A DNA stretch of 64,000 nt from NCBI GenBank assembly GCA_023213395.1, contig CM041465.1:184767741-184831740 (forward strand), in the 5' to 3' direction. The notes under the pieces are model-generated. The model made no database searches. It was not told the origin of the DNA and saw only the letters and a program-made list of their open reading frames with translations. Positions 13,170 to 24,295 of this stretch are shown piece by piece. Source of the DNA: Cycas panzhihuaensis (Eukaryota > Cycadophyta). Position 1 is the stretch's first letter. Each line of letters starts with the position of its first letter. A program made the position numbers and the translations under genes.

Positions 13170-14254
13170 TTTCATAAATAATGGCACCACCAAGCTACTT
13201 AGAATGCCTTTCTTCTTTAGAAACATGATTCCTTCTATGTAGGACATATATAAACAATATATAATCAAGCTATTAATGGACTTTATAAATCTAACCAAAG
13301 AGGTTATAGCTATGCATGTTCAACTCTCTAGTTTCATCTTTGTGACCAACTCTAACTCCATAAACACCTCATAAGGCAGAACATCACAAGGTGGAATCCT
13401 ACCTCCCTAATCTCCATGTCAATAAATATTTCATCATTAAATTAATATATTAATTTTTTTTCTAAAACTAAATAAGAATGCAACTCACATTTGGATTAAT
13501 AAATTAGATTCATATTTGCACTCAATCACATGTCACAAGGTGATCAATTGACATTTGCCTCTATCCACTTGTAAGGAAAAGCCTATCACTTGTAGAAATA
13601 ATAGACTAGGGAGTATCCAACGAATCAAACATGGGACTAATCTTGTGAATGCTTCTTCAATGAATATGAGGAAGCATATAACTAGTCTTTCTTCAGTTAA
13701 CTTACTCAACTAAGAAAATCAATATTAGTAGAAATATACATGGGTGAGTTCCAAGTTATTCACAATCAAGTTATCCAAAATCTTGATAAGTATACATTAA
13801 CTGAAACATACATAGTTGGTCTCAAAGAAAGGATTCAAATGAGACTAAAGACCAACCAACCTCCTAACCTTAGAGATGCTATAATTTATCCAAGGCAGTT
13901 GAAGTTGAGTATGTAGTAGAGTGAACATCTAGGTTTATAAGAGGCTTAACATGGTTTAGCTACCTAAGGCCAATAGATCTATATAGGCCCCTAAAGTTTT
14001 GAGCAAACGACCCTCGATGACAACTAATAGACGAATCAACTAAATGATCAACAAAATAATGGTCATCAATACTAGTATGGATACCCACATTTGAGGCATA
14101 TAAGTGTAAGGAAGTTAGCCTATGCTTATAGTACATAGAAAAATGGTTCCCCAAGTATGGTAAAGTATATAAAGCTAAAAGAGTAATATTCATCATCAAC
14201 CCTGATTTTGATTTTGAAGATGAGATAGGAGATGAACCATTGTTGGTGTTGTTA
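13170..14254 (+). pseudogene. Chromovirus A: gag and zinc knuckle (decayed)
   Basis: Plus-strand frames give a Ty3/gypsy gag (Retrotrans_gag type). Around 13540-13600 there is a HQLTFASIHL..GKAYH block. Near 13690-13900 it has LTQLRKS..VEIYMGEFQVI and GLKERIQMRLKTNQPPNLRD. Near 14130-14200 a zinc-knuckle remnant ends EKWFPKYGKVYKAKRV. ATGGCACCACC near 13181 is a possible start. Stops and frame changes are frequent, and element D interrupts the region just after the zinc knuckle. Confidence 0.85.
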
Positions 14255-14414
14255 TGTAATATTAAATTCATGTGTTAATTATCCTTATTATTAACCAAGG
14301 GATACACACCTTTAAGGCACTCTTAATATATAGGTTGCATTAAGAGTTGTGATATTAGTTTATAGCTTGTTATAGAGGCTCACTATTATGATTGGTCCAT
14401 AAAGAGGTAATTGC

Positions 14415-14474
<60 letters not shown>

Positions 14475-14604
14475 TTATCATTAATGCAAACACCTTGAGG
14501 TATGTGCATTCTTCCACTAATTCTGTTTGTATAGTTTCATAGAACATATTATTTGATCTCTTTGTTTATGCTTTACACATGGTTTTGTCTTTTATTTTTT
14601 AACA
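14255..14604 (+). repeat. 5' LTR of element D, enlarged by a (TA)n tract
   Basis: A 350-bp LTR starting TGTAATATTAAATTC and ending TTTTTTAACA. It is 51 bp longer than its partner, almost entirely because of the TA repeat at 14418-14473. Confidence 0.87.
14418..14473. repeat. (TA)28 microsatellite
   Basis: An uninterrupted TA tract of about 56 bp inside the left LTR of D. The right LTR has only a short TATATATA at the matching place, so the tract expanded after insertion. Confidence 0.95.
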
Positions 14605-16501
14605 TCTAATATCAAAGTCATAAGTTTGATGTGTAGTATGATTATTTATTTAGTGTCTTCAAAACTATGTTATTAGTTTAAATCATGTTTTATAGACGTG
14701 TTATTATTATGCTTAGTGGTATACTACTGGATGTGATAAGCATTCAGTTATGGGGGAGCCCTAGAGTTAAAACCATTATGATGCTTATGGATGCCTAGAT
14801 ATGTATAAGATTTGGACCCCTATTACATAAGAAGTAAAGATTATTGGCTATTATGAATGTGAGTAGTTAGTGAAGATAATGGAGATGCCTATGTTTGACT
14901 ACCAAAATTTGCTATCATGGGAGGATGTTAAGTAAGGATACTACACAATAAAGGATGTGTTCTTAGAGATTTAAGGTGCACTAAATCTTAAGAACCCTAC
15001 TAGTAAAAGGTTACTATTATATATAGGGTACCATTCATTTGTTAAAGTAGTTTTTGGCCTGTGTAAAGGAGAGTCCTTGTTTTGGGGTTGTTGGGCAATG
15101 ATAGATGTAGTATCTCTAAGTTTAGTTGATGAAATTTCTTATATTTCTAATTTGGAGCAGAATATATAGGGGTGAAGATGAGTGGATGAGATTATACGCT
15201 ATTAAGATGCTCATGTGGACTATTTTTTGGTAGATCTAAGTTGTTGGCCAATGTTGGGAATTAGTTTTATGATTTGCTTATTTGTTGCGTGATGCACACC
15301 ACTATTGGGCACTTAATCTAAGGTTTAATAGCTTCAAAGGATGGTTGGGGATCTTCCAAGTAAGATTTTATTTCTTTAAGTACTATTACAATCAATAATA
15401 AAGGTGTTGTGGCTTTATAGTTATTTACAAAGACCTAAGAGCTAAGTTTTGTATTTATTGGAAACCCTGGTAGTGTGTTAGGTAATTTTGGCAACTTGTT
15501 GGGCAACTTCAGAAAGTGTTAGATGCCTACCAACTATAATCTTCTCATTTTATGGTCATTTTTTATAGAAATGGATGTTGTCATTAGATTCCTAATGGTA
15601 AAAATCCCTGGTCAAGTGGTTTTCAAATTATTTGATTACTAAAAATGAGCATGAGAGCTGCCAAAATACTCACAGAAGTCACGCATGACGTGATGTTAAA
15701 ATATAATATTGAAATGTATTTTTTTATATTATAATATTTTCTAACATTAGATTATGATATTAAAGTATTTTATAATATGGTGTTAAGTCCACAATCCCCT
15801 AGATTAGTCGTATGAAATGACTGAAGGCATTTATAAAAGGGTTTATTTCATTTTTTTGCTCAAATTTTCATTTTTCTTCATGATCTACTAGTAGTATTTC
15901 CACTATAACTTTTCACTGGGGTGTCAAATTGAGGTGTCGTCTATTCCATTTGATTCCTTACTTTAAAACCATTGAAATGATTAGTTACATAACCTATTTT
16001 AAGTTTTCTAAGAAGGAGATTTTAATTTAAAAAAACTTGATGCTTTCATGATAAAACATTTCAAAAGGGTTTTTCTTAGGTGCAATTTCATGCATGGTTC
16101 AATCTATATATGTTTAACATAGTTTTGATGAAAACCAACAAGTTGTGCACACTCAATGCAATGTAATTTATCACTTTATAGTGCAAGTATGTTTTGGATG
16201 GATCAGGTGATAGGTTCATATTCGAAAAGTTTTTCGATAGCTATAATGGTTACTTACAGGTCTTGTGAATGGGTTGATACTGAATAGCCCATGCTCTTTA
16301 CTTGAGTTTAGAGTTCAAGATGTTCATACATAAGTAAAGTGCACTTTAGTAGAGAAGTTAATAAACCATATATTGAAGGAGCATCCTAGAGCACTAGTAG
16401 GTACAACGACTCATTACCTATGTACATCAGTAAATGGTTGTCTCTTCATATAGACATCAACTTGTGACATGAATTAAATCTTATGGGAAAGATTATTAGG
16501 A

Positions 16502-16800
16502 TATAATATTAAATTCATATGTTAACAATCCCTCTTATTAAGGGATACACATCTTTGAGGCACTCTTAATAGGTGGATTGTATTAAGAGTCATGTTATTA
16601 GTTCATAGGTTGTTATAGATACTTATTGTTGTGATTGGTCCACAAAGAGGTTGTTGCCATTATATATACACTTATCATTAATGAAAACCCTTGGAGGGAT
16701 GTACATTCTTTGACTAATTATGTTTACATGGTTTTATAATATATATTATTTGATCTCTTGTTTATTCTTTATGCATGGTTTTGTCTTTTATTTTTTAATA
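16502..16800 (+). repeat. 3' LTR of element D
   Basis: A 299-bp partner of 14255-14604, starting TATAATATTAAATTC (TG changed to TA) and ending TTTTTTAATA (CA changed to TA). Confidence 0.87.
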
Positions 16801-17654
16801 GTTAGGACCCTCCCTGCCATTTGAACCTGAACCTAAAGCATCTTTAACTATTATTTCCTCTTTTGCTTGCACCAACCCATTGTGAGTAAAAGGGACCCTA
16901 AGGAAGACTCCTATTATAATTTTGATTAATGGTGACGCATTATTAAACTTCATAGATATTGTAGTAGTCAAATAATTAAACATTTATATTAAGCCAAAAA
17001 TAAATGTTAATTACTCTTTACTAGGCTACTACACTCTTCATTATGTGGAAGTTATTCAAAATCTCCAAGTCCAAATTATCACATATCAGTTTAGGTCAGT
17101 ATTTTATACTTTATCCATTGGGGGATCAAATTCCATCCTAGGAATCCAATGGCTCCAAATATTAGGCACTTATAGTACTAATAACTCCATAACCAATTTA
17201 TTTATAATGTTTAAAGATAAGTATGGCCAAAATCATAAATTTTATAATCTCTAGTCATCACCAAATAAATTTATTTCCCTAAGTAAATGAGTAAGAAACC
17301 CAACAGTAGTGTTAGATATATTATTTACCCCAATAGAATTCAACCACAGGCCAAAGTCCACATAGATATCCAAGCCATTATAACTAAATATGAATCTATC
17401 TTTACCCTCTTACATAGTGGCCTTCCCCCAAATCACAAATTTTACCATATCATAGAACTTAAGAACCTCCATAACCACATCAACCTATGTCTACATAGAA
17501 ATTCTTACTTTCAAAAGAATGAGAATGAGTGTATCACTAACAAACTCATAAACATAGAAATAATACAACCTAGTAAAATCCCTTATATAGCCCATATTGT
17601 ACTAACTCATAAAAAAGATGGTTCCTTTCAATTTTGTGTTGATTATAAGGAACT
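16801..17654 (+). pseudogene. Chromovirus A: protease and start of RT (decayed)
   Basis: Plus strand. The protease region has the block IILINGDALLNFID near 16915, where the active DSG of the family reads NGD, and GGSNSILGIQWLQILGT within 17045-17254. The RT lead-in follows at 17287-17654, with GLPPNHKFYHIIEL, YFQKNENE and IVLTHKKDGSFQFCVDYKEL. The frame then breaks at the insertion site of element E and resumes at 21345. The protease cannot be active as read, because the catalytic aspartate triad is altered. Confidence 0.88.
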
Positions 17655-18045
17655 TATTGAAAAATAAGATAGAGCTTTGATACCACTTATTGAAAAATAA
17701 ATCATGGAGCTATGATATCATGTTAGAATATAAATCAACTATGAATATAATAGATGAATTGGGCGAGTGAATGAATAAAAAAATAAAACTCAAGGCAGAT
17801 GAAGCATACACATGTTAAGACAACGAAATGGAAAAATGACCAAACTTTTAATTAGAAAGAAGATGATGTAGATACTTATATTATAGCTCCCCACATATGT
17901 GGGAACCCTTATTGGTCAACCTAATATAGGCCAACACATATTTTTATGTGGCACACAACTTAAAGAGATTTCAAATATGAAATATAAATAAATTAAAGAG
18001 AGTGTGAATAGGGGATAATTATGTAATTGAGTATTATACTTAACA
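17655..18045 (-). repeat. 3' LTR of element E
   Basis: A 391-bp LTR made of a 325-bp TG...CA core (17721-18045) plus two 33-bp units, 17655-17687 and 17688-17720. On the minus strand each unit begins like a tRNA-Met primer binding site; one reads AGTGGTATCAAAGC. Confidence 0.85.
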
Positions 18046-18440
18046 TTCCTCTTTATAATAGACAATTACATAAAGTCAAGTATCATATTAAAAAGTATAA
18101 ATTTAAGTCTTCAAATAAATGTTAGAACATAAGCTATTGTAATGATGTAATTGCTATTGAGATCCATATAAAACAAACTCCATCCATCATATCACATGGG
18201 TAACTAACTATTATGACCACCAGTTAGTTAGGATGTTGTTTTGTGTATATCGCACAATCAATGTCAAGTTAGCTCCACCATGGGAACATGTCATTGTATA
18301 TGGCTAAATAGGTAAGCTGAAGAAAAAATACATGAGTAACTAAAAAAAGGTCTTATCTCTTACTTATATATCATAATATAAGCGGCTTCTTTAGTTGCAA
18401 TGGCTAGAAACAAATGGCTCTAAGGCCTTACAATAGCAGT

Positions 18441-18575
18441 ATGGCCTCATGTTTACCACTATGGGTTATATATCATGCCTCTATGGGCTACAATCATGCC
18501 TCTATGGGATACAACATGCCACTATGGGCTCTAAATCATACCTTTATAGGTTTACAATGGCCTCAATGGACTAAA
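18441..18575. repeat. 21-bp minisatellite inside element E
   Basis: About six imperfect units of roughly 21 bp with the core CATGCCTCTATGGGCTACAA lie in tandem. They create a repetitive short open frame on the + strand (18414-18608) that I do not consider a gene. Confidence 0.8.
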
Positions 18576-20579
18576 ATACTTAGTAATAAATATCATAACT
18601 ATGATTGAAAGATAGATATAACTCAAATATAATATGAATAACTCTCTCAAATGATAAATTTTAATAATTGTTTAACAAATGTAGGTTCTCTAGAGCTTAA
18701 AATAAGCCTTTATAATAAATTGTACATGTTACCCCCTATTTAGGGTATATTATGCTAATAAAATGTGTAACAAATGGTATAGAACATTAGAAAATACATG
18801 TACGTACCTGAAAATACTAAAAAATGATAAAAAATAAAGATTTAAAAAAAACTTTTGACTTTGAGCTAAAATATCCACATCAAACTAGATCTAAATGATG
18901 TCAAGTGACTTATCAAAATAAAGTTCTATTAATTATGAACCCAACACAACTAATGGGACTGAAAACAAAATCTTTATACTTAAGTAATAAGCAAAAAGAA
19001 GATAGTAACTCCTTAAAAACTAAAAAATATGGGTTTAGTCCCTTTCATTAGTTGGTGGGTAGTCTTTTAGGTAGCTCCAAACGTAAAAGGGCTATGAATT
19101 TCAAAAAGGATTCCATTCTAATTTAATATTTTTGTAAATATAAAAACTTTCTATTTCACTTAATAATATTTAGGGTCTAATGGATTTGAAAACTATATTA
19201 AAAATAGTTAAATTCAAAATTAAACTTTGAATTTTTTCAATTATGAAAAATTGATGTGCCAAAAAGATTAAACCCTAATAATTTTATTTGTCTACCATTT
19301 TGATTATGTAGGTATAGTAATTATATATAGGTGGTTCTTTGGGCATCTCTATGATTGTGGTATGTCTGTAGAGGATTCATGTTTTATGTCACTCATCTCC
19401 ACAAGTTAAGTGCGATCTTTCATCTTCTACCATATGCTTGGAGTGGAGTCTTACATGTTGCCTCATTTATAATGATAGGCCCATGGTGGAGTCTCTTATA
19501 ATCCTTCAATACAATGACGAGGTGTGGCCATCATCTATGGGAAATTTCTTATTTATCTCTTTTATCTAGCACCTCTCCTCTACAGGTGACTAGAACAAGG
19601 TTGTCTTTATATCTTTACCACTTATGTCTCAATTACTATGAGGGTGATGTTACTTTCATGTTCTCTTTTCTCTTATTAAAGGGTTTCTAAGACTAGCACC
19701 CCACTTATCATCATATCGATCAATATACCTGGGTAAGTATTGTTGTGACATCCTTTCACTAGTTCGTACCTATCACTATAACAAAGAGAGAGAAAAAAAA
19801 TCTCAATATTTAGTTTTTTTCTTTTGTATCTCTAAGGTCTTCCTTGACCTTCTTTTCAATGGAGGACTCTACTTCTTTACTGAATACCTATATGCTCTTA
19901 TGACTTGGCATTTCTCCTTTCTTATGTGGATGACACTTAAATTTATCTAGTTTAGTTTATGTGGTGTTTCCATGAATATCCTTTTTTGTCGTCTTCCCTT
20001 TATCATTTGTAGAAGAGTCTCTGTAATCAACAAAAGAAAAAGACTTTATTTGACATTTATTTTCTTCTTTGTTTTTTTTATGCATTAATATATTTTCAAA
20101 GCATACCCTCCTTTTTGAATCTGACCCTTTGACATGTATTTAAGCATCATATCAACATTTTGATATGCAACCTTGAATCTTGAATATATTAATAAAGAGA
20201 TTTATATGACTAAAAGAGCTTTTTGTAATAGCAGATAACAAAAAATAGAAGAACAACCTTAAAACATCATATATATCATTTTTTAATGGTTGCTTAAATC
20301 TATTTGTAAACATAAATTTTCATCAATAAGGATCCATTTTTGACCTTGAGATGGTCAAAACATTCCTCCTTCAACTAGTATATATAGCTCTTCTACATTC
20401 TATCCACTAGCATTCAAGGAAGTTGCCATATAGTAGTTAAAATATGCTTTATTTTCTGCTTCAAAATATTGTATTTATGACCTTTACAAAGCACCTACGT
20501 GTAATATTATTATGGGCCTGCATGCTCAAAGAATAGTTACAAAATATAGTAGAAAATTTATTTTTTCTACCATAAAAGC

Positions 20580-20920
20580 TCATATCTATAGCTTTAAAAA
20601 ATAGCCTTTAAAATTCTAGAATAGGATTCAAATAGCCCTTTTTAGTAGCTCTAAATAGGCTTCAAATAGCCTTTAAAATAGTGTCAAAATAACCCCTTAA
20701 AATAATTTAAGAATGTGATGAAATAGCCCCAAAAAACTTTAGGAAACGGTAATAATAATAGCCCCAAAAATTTACATTTCTATATTAGAAAATAATCCTT
20801 AATAAACTTGAAAAGGATAATAAATCAAGTCACTAATCAAGCATTAAAATAGTTTTCTCAAATAAGATTTAAATGGCTTTAAAAAATGAATGAAATAGGC
20901 TCTAAAATGTTGCTCTCAAG
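20580..20920. repeat. AAATAGCC-rich degenerate repeat in element E
   Basis: The motif AAATAGCC, with variants such as AATAGCCCC and AAATAGGC, recurs about ten times at irregular spacing. On the minus strand this is the leader just after the primer binding site. No coding potential is seen. Confidence 0.55.
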
Positions 20921-20928
20921 GATTCAAA

Positions 20929-20948
20929 CCTTGGGGTCTAATATCGCT
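20929..20948 (-). other. Primer binding site of element E (decayed)
   Basis: The minus strand reads AGCGATATTAGACCCCAAGG, which aligns with a tRNA-Met-type site with several changes. It directly abuts the outer 33-bp unit of the 5' LTR. Confidence 0.65.
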
Positions 20949-21339
20949 TGATGAAAAATAAGATGGAACTCTGATACCACTTGATAGAAAATAAATCATT
21001 GAACTTCGATAGTATGTTAGAATGTAAATCATCTATGATCACAATAAATGAAATGGGTGAGTGAATGAATAAATAGATGAAGTTCAAGAGAGATGAATTA
21101 TATACATGTTAACATAATGAAATGGAAGAATGACCAAAATTTTAATTAGAGAGAAAATGATATACATACTTACAATACAACTCACTATATATGTGAGAAC
21201 CTTCATTGGTTAATTTATTGTCAGTTGCCACATATTTCTATATAACACACAACTCAAGGAGATCTCAAATATAAAATACAAATAAACTATAGATAGTGTG
21301 AATAGGGGATAGTTACATAATTAGGTATTACACCCAACA
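20949..21339 (-). repeat. 5' LTR of element E
   Basis: A 391-bp partner of 17655-18045. Its core is 21015-21339. The two PBS-like 33-bp units are 20982-21014 and 20949-20981; the latter carries a perfect TGGTATCAGAG on the minus strand. Confidence 0.85.
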
Positions 21340-23890
21340 TAACTCAATAAACTCACTATTAAGAATAAGTTCCTTACCCTCTAGATTAATGATGTGTTAG
21401 ATGAAATCTATTGGGCCATATTTTTTCCTAAATTATACTTATAATATGGATATTATCAAATACTAATAGCCCCTAAACATAAGTACAAAATAGCTTTCTA
21501 AACCCACCATGGATGCTTCAAATTTTAGGTAATGCCATTTGGGCTACACAATGCTCCTTCCACCTTCCAAATCCTTATGAATAAAAATTGTGTACCTTGT
21601 CTTTATAAGTTCATTATTATATTCTTTGATGATATACTCATTTATAGTGTTGACATGTCCTTACATCTCTAACACTTGGAAACTACCCTTTAGATCCTTA
21701 TGCAAAACTAGTTATATGCTAAGATGTTGAAATATAAATTTGGTAAAACTAAACTACAATACCTAGGTCACATTATTTCTATATCAAAAATACAAGTTAA
21801 TCCACATAAAATATCAATCATTACCCAATGGCCCACACCAAAGAACCTCACCTAATTATAGGCCTTCCTTGGATTAACTAACTTTTATCATCGTTTCCTT
21901 AAAAATTATGCCTCCATAGTAGCTCCCTTAATAAATTTACTCTATAAGGACTCCTTTTAGTATTCACTACTGTAAGGACTCCTTCCAGTATTCACTAAGT
22001 GTTGATTATGCCTTTAACCTTTTGAAAATGGTTATGTCAACCATGCTAGTCCTCTCCATTTCAAACTTTTCTAAGCCTTTCTAATTAGAATATGATGCTT
22101 CAAGTGTTAGGTTAGAGGTTGTGCTCATGTAAAATTTTTACCTCATCATATTTAAAAGTTGTAAGCTTAAAGAGTATGAGTTTCAACTATCAACCTATTA
22201 AAAAGAAATGAGAGTCATTCTACATGTAATAGATAAGTGATGCCAACATCTACTTGAATCTAGATTTACCATTTTAACTAATCACCATAGTCTTTGATAC
22301 CTATTAGACTAACCAATTCTTTTTGAAGAATGATCCAAGTGGATTGATAGATTATACTTTACCATCTCATATAAGAAGGGCAAGGATAATTCTATTGCAT
22401 ATACCCTCTCTTGACTTCTATTTGAACCACTATTTAAGCCATCTCTAACCCCCCAACCTTCCTAGCTCCAAGACTTGGCTAAGGAAAATCAAGCCCAACT
22501 CAACTTTGTAACATGGTCTAATAAAGTTTAAAACCATAAAGATTAGACTTTGTATAATAATCACATTCTTTGTCATAATCATATTTTTATCCACCCAACA
22601 TCACCATTTATTCCTCGCATTTTTTCTTAATATCATAATGCCCCTCTTAGCAATTACTCGAGATTTGACAAAACATATCGTTGAATTCAGTTAGATTTTT
22701 ACTAGCCGCATATTAAGTTTATTATCCTCACACATGCATCTAAATGTGATATATACTAATGCAATAAGGTGGATACTAAAGCCCAACCCAGTTTACTTCA
22801 ACCCCTAAAAATCACTTAAGGCAAATGATAAGACATTGCCATGGATTTTATCATTGGGCTTCCATTACTAGTTGGGTATGATTCTATTTAGGTCATCATA
22901 GATTGTTTGACCAAATATACTCATTTTATATCCATCCATACTACCTACAAATCCCTCAATTTATCCTATCTCTATATTTAATTCATCTTTTACCTTCATG
23001 GCTTTCCATCCATAAGTGTACTAGACAGAAATCCCAAATTTATAAGTGCATATTGGTAAGAGCTCTTCTATACATTAGGAATGTCCTTTAATATGACCTC
23101 ATCCTATTGCCCTCAAATAGATAATCGATCCAAAATTCTTAATAAAACCTTAGGAATATACGTATGTTGCTTTACCTTGGAATATCAAAGATATTAGGCT
23201 TCTTAGCTAGCCTTAGCAGAATATTTATACAATTTCTCTCAATAATCTACCATCGAAATGATCCCATTTATGGCCCTTTATGATTACCTCTTACCATCCT
23301 ATCATACCTTGACCATTAATCTTCATATTATTGGGGTGAAATAAAAACGACAAGACATGCATCAAATCCTTTATATCCTTAAGCAAAACATGGCATCTGC
23401 ATAAAATTGTACGAAGTAATTAGTTAAACACCATCATTCTGATAGATCTTTTAAAGTGGGTGATTTAGTTTTCCTTCACCTCTAACCTTACAAGCAATAA
23501 TCCCTATGTAATAATAAATCTCACAAGCCCAGTCCTTAATACTACGGTCCCTATAAAATCACTCAGTAAATTGGCATAGTAGCTTATGCCCTTAACTTCC
23601 CCCTACATACTAAGATCCATAATATTTTTCATATATCCTACTTGAAAAAACACCTAGGAAACTCCACCCTTGAAATAACCCTTCTTATCCTTTAAGAAGA
23701 AGAGATCCTCACAATGTTTCCTATATGTATTTTAAGCACCTATCAATGTTGCCTTTGGAATAGAACCATTTCTAAGCATTTGGTGTAGTGGGCCAATTGT
23801 GAACCTAACAAAGTAATGTAAAAATTAGAAGACTTTGTAAAGTAGCATCCACATCTTCAACACTTCGAGGACTCAACGTCTCACAAGGGA
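21340..23890 (+). pseudogene. Chromovirus A: RT, RNase H, integrase and chromodomain (decayed)
   Basis: Plus strand. The RT resumes at 21343 with LNKLTIKNKF and INDVLDEIYWA. It continues with [14 protein letters not shown] and FFDDILIYS (catalytic F-x-DD type) near 21630, then LYAKMLKYKFGKTKLQYLGH. RNase H lies near 22020-22260. Integrase lies around 22840-23450 (MDFIIGLPL, DRNPKFISAYW). A chromodomain-like tail sits at 23755-23880, with CLWNRTISKHL and LEDFVK. Numerous stops make it non-functional. The tail and its LEDF-type end place it among chromoviruses, like element G. Confidence 0.9.
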
Positions 23891-23895
23891 AGACC

Positions 23896-24295
23896 TATTA
23901 AGTAACCTCCTAAGGCAAGCAATACATAAGCATTAGACCCCATGGTTAAGGTGGAAAAGGTTAATATTAATTACTAATTTATATACATGAGCTACATATC
24001 TTCACTAATAAGATTAAAGGTCGCATGGTCCATGAATAACATGCTAGAAAAAAGTGGTCACTTTTATCTACTTAAGGTCAAGCATTTGTAAAGAGATCTC
24101 TTATGTCATAATCTTTTCTTGTGAGAGTATACTTGTATATTTCTTATCTTTTAATATCCTTTAAGCTTCCTTGCACCCTTTTATTATATTCTTGATATAA
24201 TTTGAGTTATTGTAGACATATTAAAAATTTATTATACTCTTTTTTTTATCATAAATCTTCCATTTGTGTGAAAATTGTTGTTTTGGATTATATTA
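23896..24295 (+). repeat. 3' LTR of chromovirus A
   Basis: A 400-bp LTR, partner of 3470-3869, starting TATTAAGTAACCTCC and ending GGATTATATTA. It is preceded by the purine-rich CAAGGGAAGACC. Confidence 0.88.

Larger units (their letters stand above)
14255..16800 (+). mobile_element. Element D: non-autonomous LTR retrotransposon
   Basis: A 2.5-kb element inserted between gag and protease of A. Its LTRs are 14255-14604 and 16502-16800. A decayed tRNA-Met-type primer binding site (TAATATCAAAGTC) follows the left LTR. The purine-rich tract GGGAAAGATTATTAGGA precedes the right LTR, so it is in + orientation. GTTA flanks both sides (14251-14254 and 16801-16804). The 1.9-kb interior shows no gag, protease, RT or integrase, so it would depend on enzymes supplied by another element, probably a Copia given the tract. 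Confidence 0.85.
17655..21339 (-). mobile_element. Element E: non-autonomous LTR retrotransposon with PBS-extended LTRs
   Basis: A 3685-bp element inserted inside the RT of A, exactly between the codons for DYKEL and the rest of that conserved block. Its flanks are GAACT (17650-17654) and TAACT (21340-21344). The terminal repeats are 391 bp each (17655-18045 and 20949-21339). On the minus strand a purine tract AAAGAGGAA precedes the 3' LTR and the primer binding site follows the 5' LTR. The interior has only a 21-bp minisatellite and AAATAGCC-rich sequence and encodes no retroelement protein. Confidence 0.87.
3470..24295 (+). mobile_element. Element A: Ty3/gypsy chromovirus, carrying three nested insertions
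   Basis: A 20.8-kb interval is bounded by two 400-bp direct repeats (3470-3869 and 23896-24295). A tRNA-Met-type primer binding site follows the left repeat and a purine-rich tract (AAGGGAAGA) precedes the right one. The + strand holds gag (about 13170-14254), protease and the RT start (16801-17654) and RT to chromodomain (21340-23890). Three later elements split it: B (4069-11528), D (14255-16800) and E (17655-21339). The flanks GTTTC (3465-3469) and GTCTT (24296-24300) look like a target-site duplication of GTCTC with one C-to-T change in each copy. Both flanks are Copia C coding sequence. Confidence 0.9.

Noticed and set aside
14418-14473. (TA)n as a replication origin or matrix attachment site
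   Set aside because: It is simply an LTR microsatellite present in one copy; nothing else supports such a role.
18441-18575. Possible CRISPR-like array
   Set aside because: The units are contiguous without unique spacers, in plant nuclear DNA, inside an LTR element.
18414-18608. Repetitive + strand ORF in element E
   Set aside because: Produced by the 21-bp minisatellite, with no similarity to a known protein.
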